DNA from: Anthopleura xanthogrammica
Lineage: Eukaryota > Cnidaria > Anthozoa > Actiniaria > Actiniidae
NCBI GenBank assembly: GCA_964019055.1
Contig: OZ025215.1
Coordinates: forward strand, 396,501 to 460,500
Direction: 5' to 3'
DNA length: 64,000 nt
Both the position numbers and the translations under genes were made by a program. Below the pieces are notes generated by a model. That model searched no databases, was not told the origin of the DNA, and worked only from the letters and a program-made list of their open reading frames with translations. Below are positions 25,509 through 35,700 of the stretch, piece after piece (position 1 is the first letter of the stretch; every line of letters begins with the position of its first letter).

Positions 25509-26115
25509 AAGTCTAAGGCAGTTGCAGTTGAATCGATTCTGCGTCGGCTTTCGTGTTATCTCAAATAATAATCGATATTATATCGGTGCCATTGATATAT
25601 AGTATTAAATTAATCGATACAGAATCGGGCTGTCGGTTAAATCGATATTCCCTCGGTCCTTTAGTCAAATATATTTAAGGGGGACACAAGTGAAAAACGC
25701 AATGCGCATGCTCGGAAGTTCGTCGTGTTTACAAAGAAAACCATTGGAGATTTACCGGCGTTTGGTAAATCTTTAAAGTTAAGGCTGTTCGTGGAAAGTG
25801 AGTGCTTGTCTTGACTCTACTTTATAGTTGTTTTCTTTCCCTGGTCAAATAATACGAGAGAAATTCGCATTATACAAGACATGTAAAATCTCCAACGGTT
25901 AATTTGTAAACACGACTCGTCTATGAATTTCCTGCCGAACTTCCGAGCATGCGCAGTGCGTTTTTCACCCGTGTCTTTAAAGGGTAATCCGTACTGTATC
26001 GTCGTAGATTTTAGTATAAAACGATACAGTATTGATTTCATCCGTGAATCGATACTATGTCGGTACATTGTCGTTACAGTATCGATAAAATCGATAATAT
26101 ATCGTAGTTTAGAAA
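25509..26115. mobile_element. Foldback sequence of about 0.6 kb with long inverted arms
   Basis: The left part (about 25560-25770) pairs in inverted orientation with the right part (about 25870-26110). The best-matched arm segment is GTGAAAAACGCAATGCGCATG on the left (near 25690) against CATGCGCAGTGCGTTTTTCAC on the right (near 25950), followed by CTCGGAAGTTCG / CGAACTTCCGAG. The outer arms are full of ATCGATA-type words. This is the architecture of a foldback element or a large MITE. No coding capacity is seen. Confidence 0.75.
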
Positions 26116-26498
26116 CAGTGTAAAATAGTGTAAAAGTGACGATATCTCTATGAAATGAATATTGCTACGAGTAACGTCGAATCTTCTGGTCCTCTTGTAA
26201 AAAAAAATCAGGATTTTCTGCCTAACAAATTTGAAACAAATTTCAACAAAACTTTAGAACAAAATCAACTTTAGAAAAACGTATTTATCTGAGGTTTTCG
26301 AGGTTGACACACGAGAAATTCCCCCGAAATTTTATATCCAAAAAAATTTACCAACGGCCATGCTCCGTCAATGGCTCACTGAGGGGGGTGGGGTAGGTCG
26401 ATTTCTCGTAACCATAGCAACGAAATTATAAGAAAATGAATGAATAATGAAATAATTAGAAAAGTGATTTACTTAGAAATACTACCAGAAATGTAATA

Positions 26499-26526
26499 TA
26501 TATAATATACATATATATATATACAA
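26499..26526. repeat. AT dinucleotide microsatellite
   Basis: A short imperfect (AT)n run inside AT-rich intergenic DNA. Confidence 0.7.
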
Positions 26527-26702
26527 AGTATTTAAGAGAGTATATGTGATATAGTATGACTTTACTAAAGTATTTTCAAAATGATGAACAAAAGTTTTAA
26601 AAGTCAAAAAATAGTTCACTGTCAGTTGCGTCGAATCGAATTCCACGACTAAATAAATAACTAGAATAAGAACTCGGAGATCACTGAGTAATTTGAAACC
26701 CT

Positions 26703-26843
26703 AGAATAGAGCCCTTCCACGTGACGGTCAAGGCAGCTCAATTTGGAGGACAAAAAAAATAATTTCAATCTCATGAGAATTGGAATTTTTTTGTCCTCCA
26801 AATTGAGCTGCATTCTAACGTGCTGCAAGGGGTGTATAGGTGG
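26703..26843. mobile_element. GCAGCTCAATTTGGAGGACA MITE, copy 1
   Basis: GCAGCTCAATTTGGAGGACA and its inverted copy TGTCCTCCAAATTGAGCTGC flank a short centre (AATCTCATGAGAATTGGA). Outer ends resemble the complete copy at 57051-57186, including CTGCAAGGGG near the right end. Confidence 0.8.
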
Positions 26844-27264
26844 AATATAAATTTTTGTTCTTGGAATCTAAAATCCAAAAAAAAGGACCCTGATTCCAGT
26901 TGCACGAATCCGGAATTTAGGCCTCTGGAATCAGGGATTGTATGTAACCCGCCTCTCTGCGGATTTTATTTCTTGGACATGTTTCAAGTTACTTCGTGAG
27001 TCCGAGTCAAACAGTGTTGGTAACAGGTAACCCACCCTGACCTATTGTTCTAGCAAAAGAGATATTTTAGAAAGAATATGATTAGAATAACAAGACTCAA
27101 AGTCGAGACCTAAAATATGAGATACGTCACTTCCGGTTAGTCACGTGAGTAGTGCCACGTGAACCGACAAACATTTTGAACGATGTGCTTGATTCCATAT
27201 ATGGAGTTTGATAGCTATATAGAGATATTATGTTAGGACATATTGGTGGGTTTGGTGATATATT

Positions 27265-27380
27265 ACACGTCGGAATGCAGCTCAATTTGGAGGACAAAAC
27301 AATAGGTTCCAATTCTCAGGAGATTGAAATTTTTCTGGTTGTGTCCTTTAATTTTGAGCTGCTTTGACGTCACGTAAAAA
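27265..27380. mobile_element. GCAGCTCAATTTGGAGGACA MITE, copy 2
   Basis: The same left arm as copy 1. The right arm is partly decayed (TTTAATTTTGAGCTGC) and followed by TTTGACGTCACGT, which corresponds to the outer end seen at the left of copy 1 in reverse. Confidence 0.75.
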
Positions 27381-28180
27381 GGGTTTATTGTTTTTCCTGA
27401 TATATTATTAGGCTTTTATTTATTGGTAATAATATATGTAGTCGATAACTAATCGATAAAAGTTTGCAGTTAATATGAACAGATTTCGATTGAGTGCAAA
27501 AACTTTATGCGCGTGATGTTACATCGAAGGATTCTGATTGGACGGTTTTTGGTATGCGTTCATTTTCATTGGTTCGCTGCGAAACTGTCACGGCTGAATA
27601 ATATTTCCACTCAATCAAAATGTGTTCTTTTATCTTAAGAATAAAATTAAAATGAAATTTCCCATGGTGCATTTTGAGTTAATTACCACAAGTTACCGCT
27701 GACCGCTTAAACATGAATAACATTTCTGCAATGTTTATAGTTTTTATAAGACTTGTATCCAGGTCCCCCTCTATTTGAAATAGACAAAGGGACTGGTAAG
27801 GAGACAAGAGCCCGCAATACTTCCATATATGCATGCTATTAGAGATAACATAAACTATAGTAAGAGTAATCGTAATTAACCTTTGAAGCAGTCTATAAAT
27901 TATTAATAGTTGATTAATAACTATTGCTGGCTACTTACCAGTGGTTTCAAGGGTTTATTACAGTTTCTTTTCTGTAAAGATGCTACTGCTAGAGCTATTT
28001 ATTAGAACTGTTGTCCAGAAAAACAATAAAGCAAAAAACTTGGAAAAGTTTCACACGTTTGACTGCATATTTTGGTTTCCAAGGTTACCAGTCGTTAGGA
28101 GTAAGGGGGGTGGGGTTCAGGGATGGAGTGAAATGGAGACTGCGAAAAAACTGACCTCAGTTGATAAAAGGCAATGGGAA
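27381..28180. other. Intergenic DNA with no recognisable feature
   Basis: No gene is supported. An 81-codon open stretch (27941-28186, plus) has no family signature. Confidence 0.4.
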
Positions 28181-28182
28181 TG

Positions 28183-28570
28183 GTAACTGAGAATGGGAAA
28201 TAGAATCACCAACGTGGGATTCCCCCAAGGTTCATTACTGGGACCGGTATTTAGGTGTCACTAAGAGTAGGAAATAAAATCACCCACATGGGATTCCCCC
28301 ATGGTTCATCACTTGGACCAGTATTTAGGTGTCACTGGGAATGGGAAATAAAATCACCCACATGGGATTCCCCCATGGTTCATCACTTGGATCAGTATTT
28401 AGGTGTCACTGGGAATGGGAAATAGAATCACCCACATGGGATTCCCCCATGGTTCATCACTTGGACCAGTATTTAGGTGTCACTGGGAATGGGAAATAGA
28501 ATCACCCACATGGGATTCCCCCAAGGTTCATCACTGGGACCGGTATTTAGGTGTCAGTGGGAGTAGGAAA
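28183..28570. repeat. 74-bp satellite, site 1, about five units
   Basis: Units read ACTGGGAATGGGAAATAAAA, TCACCCACATGGGATTCCCC, CATGGTTCATCACTTGGACC, AGTATTTAGGTGTC, with a period of 74 bases. The inner units differ by only a few bases; the edge units are more divergent. A degenerate array of the same monomer lies at 42860-43265. Confidence 0.9.
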
Positions 28571-29147
28571 TAGATTTCTTCAAGGTTTATCGCTAAAACT
28601 ACATAACAACCAGTAACAGCACTTTTCAATGTGTTTCTGATTCCAAACACTTCCACACCCGACAAGTTTTCGTATCCATCTAAATAGTCCCCTTCACAGA
28701 TCCCTGCATCATCTTAAAAGGTAGCTGTACCTTTGCATTGAAGCGAGACATGAGGTGACCGTTCAATGACAGAGACATGTGAATAATTGTCCAAGGTGTT
28801 AAAAAAGGTCTCTACCATTTCCCGCCAAATTCTACTACAGTATGATTGGTTAAAATGACGATCAAATGTAACTTGGCTTGATTCCGTTGTCTTTATTAGA
28901 TCTGAAAATTTTACGAAAAAAATAAAATGGATTTTTTAAATTTCGAAACTTGTACACAAAGCTTGTACTAAAACGGAATTGGAAGAATCAAAATATATAT
29001 TATATGAACTTTTGTTTCATACACTAAGGAACAATCAAGTAGTTTAAGTCTTGGGTAACATGGTAGAACTTTTGACGTCATCCTGAAAGAAAAAAGGGAA
29101 TCCATGTACTGCGCATGTCTGGACATTGAAAGGAATGAGCCTCCTAT

Positions 29148-29315
29148 TAGCCGTTATGAGGTTGAGGAAAAAAACTGGGTCGAGTTTGCATTACAGTGCA
29201 TTGTGGGACTGTTTTAGGGGACGAAACATATGCTACCTTGGAAGTTTGTTCCCTAAAACAGCCCCACAATGCACTGTAATGCCAACTCGACCCAGTTATT
29301 TCCTCAACCTCGAAA
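29148..29315. mobile_element. Palindromic foldback element with about 65-bp arms
   Basis: Left arm GAGGTTGAGGAAAAAAACTG, GGTCGAGTTTGCATTACAGT, GCATTGTGGGACTGTTTTAGG pairs with the right arm running from CCCTAAAACAGCCCCACAAT to ATTTCCTCAACCTCG. About 30 bases separate the arms. The perfect stretches around TGCATTACAGTGCATTGTGG suggest a young insertion. Confidence 0.8.
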
Positions 29316-29369
29316 GAGCTCCTCGGTAGGTACGAAACCGACGATTTCTGAGTACAATAATAGGCTTAT

Positions 29370-29575
29370 GTAAGCACGCACGCACGTGGAAGAAACCGGA
29401 GAACCCGCAGAAAAACCCTTGAAGCACAAGAGAGAACCAACAGGCAACTCTACGCACCGATCAAATTGGAATTTAGCGTGTTGGTTTTTGCGGAGGGAGG
29501 AAAACTTGAGAACCCGGAGAAAAACTCTTGAAGCGCAGAAGAGAACCAACAAGCACCTCTACTCTGTGGCGGCAG
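29370..29575. mobile_element. Two tandem SINE-type tails
   Basis: Two direct copies of a unit containing GAGAACCCGCAGAAAAACCC or its variant, then TTGAAGCACAAGAGAGAACCAAC and CTCTAC, lie head to tail. The CAACAAGCAACTCTAC part is shared with the SINE at 4080-4210. The second copy ends about 60 bases from the last MTAP exon. Confidence 0.55.
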
Positions 29576-29633
29576 GTCAGATGATTGAGCTCATGACCAC
29601 AGCGGTGAGAGAGGGTTCAATACAAGAGATTGT

Positions 29634-32431
29634 TTATCTTACCGCTTTCTTCTTCAAGATGTCTGTCCAGTCTTTCTGTGCGATCTTTGGGATGCATTCC
29701 AGGACTATCTGGATTGCATTAGAAACGTTGATCTTGAAGGTTTTTAACACGGCCTCAACAGTAACCTAAAAACCAAACCCAATATATATTAAGCCAACGG
29801 ACAGCTTTAGCTTGGGCGTAATGTTTTCCCATTTCAGATCACGTGTCATTCTCTTGAGAATAATGTTACGGACACACGGTGCAGCATTGCGCGCAATGTT
29901 GCAGGGAATCGATGTTGCGAGCCATGTCACACGACGCAATTTCTTGTACGCAATGTTGCTGAAGTAGAAAACGATCCTACTTCAGCAACATTACCTGCGA
30001 TATTGCGCGCAATGTTGCACTGTGTGTATGCACCTTAAGATTCTTTGCTTGAATTGTATCCATATACAATTACTGCTCATCCACTGACAATGCTTAAACA
30101 CTGCGCTGTCACGGTAACGGTACGCTACGTCCCAAACTGACTTCATTCACAACGAAGTGACATTACATGTGGGATGCTAACTCTACTTCTAAAACTTGGA
30201 ACTTCTACAGCGTGATCATGACGTAACGTGACCCGTCATTCTGATTGGTCAATCAAATATTTCGCGCACTATGCACTATGCCACTATTGGTTGAATGTCT
30301 AACAGTAACAACTTACAGGTTCAAGGTCATCGTGCCACGAATCATAGTCCGTTACCATGGCAATAGCAGCATAACATAGTCCTGCCTCGTTTGCTAGAGC
30401 TACTTCGGGCATAGCGGTCATGTTGATGATGTCACCGCCCCAGATACGGAACATCTTACTCTCAGCTTTGGATGAGAATCGAGGGCCTTCGATAACCACG
30501 TTAACACCCTTCTCGTGATGGGTTAACCCGAGGTCACGTGCCACGCCAATCAATATCTGTCAATCAAACCACATAATTCACTATGACTTTTTTGCAATCT
30601 GGCCCGAAGGTCAAGGCTACAAGGTTCAAATTTGAGTAATCCTTTGAAACTCAGTACCTTGTAGGCTCGCTTGAATGCTTTATGTGTGACCAGTGAACCG
30701 ATGTATGGAAAGTGGTGAATGGGTCAAGTTTAGCTGTGATGTACTTTTTTTTTGCATTTAACCTTACATTTTAGTGATATCCTGAAGCAGCCTCTGGGCT
30801 GATCAAAGATAAACCCTTGAATCAAGTGAGAGACATTACAAACTCTGCACACGTGTGATGCCGAGTGGTTAGGATTCTCTTTAAGGTATATTCATGTTTG
30901 TAAACAAGGGAAGGGAATTTCATCCAAAAATGGGAAACATGGCATCTCTGGCTTCAATGAATTGAGACAGTCTTGGGCTACCTGTGGCAAAAATAACCAC
31001 AGGCAACCCAACCAATATTCACCATATTTACTGAGCTTGAGTTGAAAAAGTGTTTAGTATAAATTTAGACTTGAATATCAAACAAAAGATGAAATTCAGG
31101 ATAAAATTAAAATAATGTTCTAGTATTACTTCCACTCTGGCAAACTTTGGCAAACTTCATAATCACTGCTCGAGCAGTGAATATCATCTCATAATCACTG
31201 GTCACTCGACTAACCACAACTGGATATCCAAGTTGAAAATTATATTAACTAGCACATATTTTAGATTTTCATATGATAAGAATTATGCACAATTCCCACA
31301 ATTGTATACCTTTCTAAGTTCTGGACAGTATGGTTCATGCATTGGTATGTGACATACTCCAACAGGACTTCCCTCCTTGCCGTCATAGAATGTTGATTCC
31401 CTCTGGTTTGTCCTGTCTATAAACTGATTGGGAAACACAATATCGCCTGGTTTATAATCTTCTATAAGTGAGCCACATGCTGTTGTCACGACGATATGAG
31501 TACAGCCCTCCTGTTTCAGGGCATAGACATTTGCACGGTAGTTGATGTGTGTCGGCGTCACTGTGTGCTTTCGACCATGTCTGATGATACAAGAATATGT
31601 ATATAAAGCACTTTCTTATGATAACTGACCTTTATAACCCCATGCCACCCCAAGGAACTTCTTATGTCGATGGTCACACTAACCGTGCAATAAGAACACA
31701 ATTTACTCCCTTAATCTTGCCAATAACCAGGTTATCAGATGGCTAGAAAATAAAATTGAAATACAGTTAGTATCCAGGATATTCCATAATAAATTATTTA
31801 TCAGCAAAGTATCAGAAAATGTCTATTTTATAGCAGTATTTTTAGTTACTTTTCTTTCATTTGTATACATAGTTGTGTTTTTTTTTGTGTGTGTGGAGAA
31901 GATGTAATTAATAAATAAGTAAAAATATTACGTAATAATTAATCATAAAATAACTAATATAAAATGTTTATCAAAATACCAGCGGGTTGTTTATTATTAT
32001 ATTTAATTGCCTCAAGTTACAAACTATTAAAGTATTATTCAGGGCAAAGCAAATGTAAGGACAGTAAAGTGGCTATGGTTAGGCTTCAACGATATCGAAA
32101 GAGGAACTAGCTGTGCACCACGTGTAGTAGTGGTATGGCTTACCGGTCCATATGGCGTGGTAACAGATTTTTCTTCTCTTCCTTCAAGAATGTCAGGATC
32201 GTCTATGCCAGTCCCACCTATTATCCCTACCTAAAACAACAAAATCATTGTCACATTGGCCAACGTACTCTTACAGCATACCTCAACATACAATTCAACC
32301 ATCTTCCGCACTGCTCTGATCATCATAATTTCTAAGATATTATTTGCCCTTAATATATCTAAGACTTGTGTAAATCGTCCATTAAAAACCTTTAAGTGAC
32401 GTATTCCTACCTTTACTTTCCCTGCTGCCAT
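29634..32431 (-). CDS. MTAP: S-methyl-5'-thioadenosine phosphorylase, six exons
   Basis: Exons in transcript order are 32411-32431, 32144-32230, 31684-31742, 31310-31580, 30317-30556 and 29634-29765. The frame is continuous, giving about 269 residues (human 283). The enzyme cleaves methylthioadenosine with phosphate, releasing adenine and methylthioribose-1-phosphate for methionine and purine salvage, in the cytosol. Visible family signatures are GIIGGTG (phosphate loop) near the N-terminus, [15 protein letters not shown], and [20 protein letters not shown] with the following TDYDSW. All are as expected for an active PNP/MTAP family 2 protein. The last exon reads KKKAVR and then a stop that overlaps a good donor-like GTAAGA, so a further short exon replacing the last two residues is possible. 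The gene is head to head with SGSH, with 314 bases between start codons. Confidence 0.95.
29801..30065. mobile_element. TAGACCTCTTTAGCTTGGG-family MITE interrupted by a second element
   Basis: A degenerate copy of the family seen intact at 48075-48221 begins near 29801 (CTTTAGCTTGGG, TTTTCCCATTTCAGA) and resumes at 30036 (AAGATTCTTTG). In between, 29864-30035 is a 172-base palindromic element flanked by TAA on both sides. This MITE sits in MTAP intron 5. Confidence 0.7.
29864..30035. mobile_element. 172-bp palindromic element with GCGCAATGTTGC ends
   Basis: The ends are inverted repeats (GCATTGCGCGCAATGTTGCA on the left, TATTGCGCGCAATGTTGCAC on the right). The centre is a perfect hairpin (TTGCTGAAGTAG / CTACTTCAGCAA). 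It is flanked by TAA on both sides, consistent with a 3-base target duplication. It is related in sequence style to the elements at 37379-37656 and 63195-63480. Confidence 0.7.
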
Positions 32432-32745
32432 GCTTTATTTGACTATGTCTTACCAGAGGATATACCAAGACTTATACCCAGACATGTACAACATGTACTG
32501 TATACTTCGATCCGGTCTGCTTAATCAAGGGACACACAGGAAGCCCGTAGATGCAAAAACACAAGATCGAACAAAGGACTTTTGAACAAGTACAAAAATA
32601 ATCCCAGGATTAAGGTTTCCTGTCCAGACAAGGCCAGTATTTTAATGATTTTTTTAGACGATTTTATTGAGGTGATTTTCAAACTTGTTTGAAATCCTAG
32701 CTGGGCTCCCTGTGTAATCAGTATTTTGTAGGCCTTGGGCATGAC
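32432..32745. promoter_or_regulatory. Divergent MTAP / SGSH intergenic region
   Basis: The two start codons face away from each other across 314 bases, so both promoters must lie here or overlap. I see no clear TATA box or repeated transcription factor motif. The assignment rests on gene orientation and spacing only. Confidence 0.5.
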
Positions 32746-35700
32746 ATGACGATGGACGACTTCTCTAAGTGGCTCAAGTCTTTTACCTATTTTCTCCTAG
32801 TAAACTTGTGTTTCTTAAGTTCATTAGACTGTATAGGTGACTCCAAGTCTTCACAGCGTAAGAATGTTCTAGTAATTATCTCAGATGATGGTGGGTTTGA
32901 AAGCCAAGTGTATAACAATACTGTGTGCAAGACTCCTCATCTGAATGAACTTGCCAAGAGAAGCGTTGTGTTCAGGAATGCTTTTACTTCTGTTAGCAGT
33001 TGTTCACCCAGTAGGTCTGCTATATTAACAGGTAATAGTATTGGCTAAATATTTTGATATAACCTTATTTATTTATGATATAAATCATGATAATAATGAT
33101 GATAATAATAATGATAATGTTAATAGACCTCTTTACCTTTGGTATAATGTTTTCCCATTTCAGACAAGGTTTCATTCTCTTGAGAATAAGATTCTTTGTT
33201 TTAGTTGTATCCATATTCATGTGTCTTCTGGTGCGCAACAGTTAAACAAAGAAATGGTACTCTAGGGAATGACATGTGGTCTGAAATGGGTAAACATTGC
33301 GCACAAATTAACATAATGATAAGTTAACGATTGGTTTAAGAATCGAGAGATTTTGCATTCTGGTAATTAAATCTCTGCTTTATCGGAAATAAAAAAATTA
33401 AGGCAAGAATACTTTGAGTTTTGGGTTTCCTGTGTCCATATCCACAGGAATCCCAACACTTAAGAATCTTCAATACACGCATCAAGAGTTCCGCGCTGCT
33501 GCTCAATGCGCATGCTCAGGGGATTAAAAAGTGGGATAATATTTTGTAAAATATGCAATCTTTCGGTATATTTGATTCAGAATTCGCTTAACGGTACGCG
33601 ATCTTGAATATTTAACGAAAATTGTACTTGACAAGAAAGATAGAACTAAAATATAGCATATTTTACAAATTTTATCCCACTTTTTAATCCCCTGAGCATG
33701 CGCTTAGAGCAGTAGCGCGGAACACTTGATGCGTGTATCTGTCAATGCATTTTGCATACAATAATGGCATATAAGAATGTATTGAGATGGCAGCCAATCA
33801 GAGCATATTACATAAAATTGGGTGAATTACACAACTATGTAGGGATATAGAAATATACAAGAGAAATATAAATCTGTTTCAAGGTTTCCTATGCTTCTCT
33901 TGTGTTCTCTCAGCATTAACATTCGATGTTTTAAGATCAGAATACCTAAAATGGAACACTGAGGAATGTGTACGAAATGAGAGCATTTGAGATACTCTCA
34001 TCTAAAAAAAATTTTTTTTCAGGGATCTTGCATAGATCAAACAGTTGCACTACACACATATTGACAAGCAAATGTTCCATTAACGTTTGGGTTGCCTGTG
34101 CCTTTTCCACAGGTATCCCAATACATATGTAGGTCAGTCATGATTGGTTTTTTTATTGTATCAGGTCTTCCACAACATCAGAATGGCATGTATGGTCTAC
34201 ATCATAGTGTTCATCATTTCAACAGCTTTGATACTGTCAAGAGTCTTCCTCTTCTGTTACAACAGCATGGAATAAGGACTGGGATCATAGGCAAAAAACA
34301 TGTTGGGCCAGAACAGGTAAGATGAATAGAATTCTCCATTTGCATCCTACATCATCGCAGCCATGTTGGTGGTATTTCATAAAAGACTTCTCATGGGATT
34401 TCAAGTGGTTGGATGGATGGGTGGATGGATGGATGGGTAGGTGGGTGGATGGATGAGTGGGTGGATGGATGGATGGATGGATGGATGGATGGATGGATGA
34501 GTGGGTGGGTGGGTGGGTGGATGGATGGATGGCTGGGTGAATGGATGAGTGGGTGGGTGGGTGGGTGGGTGGGTGGATGGATGGATGGGTGGGTGGGTAG
34601 ATGGATGGATGGATGGATGGATGGATGGGTGGGTGGGTGGATAGATGGGTGGTTGGATGGATGGATGAGTGGATGGATGGATGGGTGGATGGATGGATGG
34701 ATGGATGGTCATGGTCATGATGATGGTGGTGGTGGTGGTTGTGATGGTAGTGTTGGTGTTGGTGTTGGTGTTGGTGTTGGTGTTGGTGTTGGTGTTGGTG
34801 TTGGTGTTGGTGTTGGATGTGTGAGTGAGTGATGTAGATAGATCTTGTATACTTTTTTTGTATTTTCAGGTTTATCCATTTGAGTTTGCCTACACAGAAG
34901 AGCACCACTCCATTCTCCAAGTCGGCAGGAACATAACCTACATCAGGCAGCTTGCCCATGAGTTCTTCACAGGGTCACAGACAGATCCTCGTCCCTTTTT
35001 TCTTTACATTGGGTTCCATGACCCTCACAGATGTGGACACACCCACCCCATGTATGGTATGTAACAGTACAGTGCTTGTGGCTGAACATCATGATAATGA
35101 TGATGATGATGATGATGATGGTGATGATGATGGTGATGATGATGGTGATGGTGATGGTGATGGTGATGATGATGATGATGATGATGGTGATGATGGTGAT
35201 GATGATGATGGTGATGATGATGATGGTGATGATGATGGTGATGATGGTGATGATGATGATGATGATGATGATGGTGATGATGGTGATGATGATGATGGTG
35301 ATGATGATGGTGATGATGATGGTGATGATTATGGTGATGATGGTGATGATAGTGATGATTATGGTGATGATGATGGTGATGATGATGATAATGATGATGG
35401 TGATGATGATGGTGATGATGATGGTGATGATGATGGTGATGATGATGGTGATGATGATGGTGATGATGATGGTGATGATGATGGTGATGATGGTGATGAT
35501 GATGGTGATGATGATGGGATGATGATGGTGATGATGGTGATGATGATGGTGATGATGGTGGTGATGATGGTGATGATGATGGTGATGATGATGATGGTGA
35601 TGATGATGGTGATGATGATGGTGATGATAATGATGGTGATGATGATAGTGATGGTGATGATAGTGATGATGGTGATGATGATGGTGATGATGATGGTGAT

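Noticed and set aside
21017..29100. A homeobox gene continuing the candidate at 20937
   Set aside because: I looked for the WFQNRR-encoding signature on the plus strand and did not find it, so the homeobox idea is not supported.
29386..29769. 127-codon plus-strand frame
   Set aside because: Its left half is SINE-type tail sequence and its right half is antisense to the last MTAP exon.
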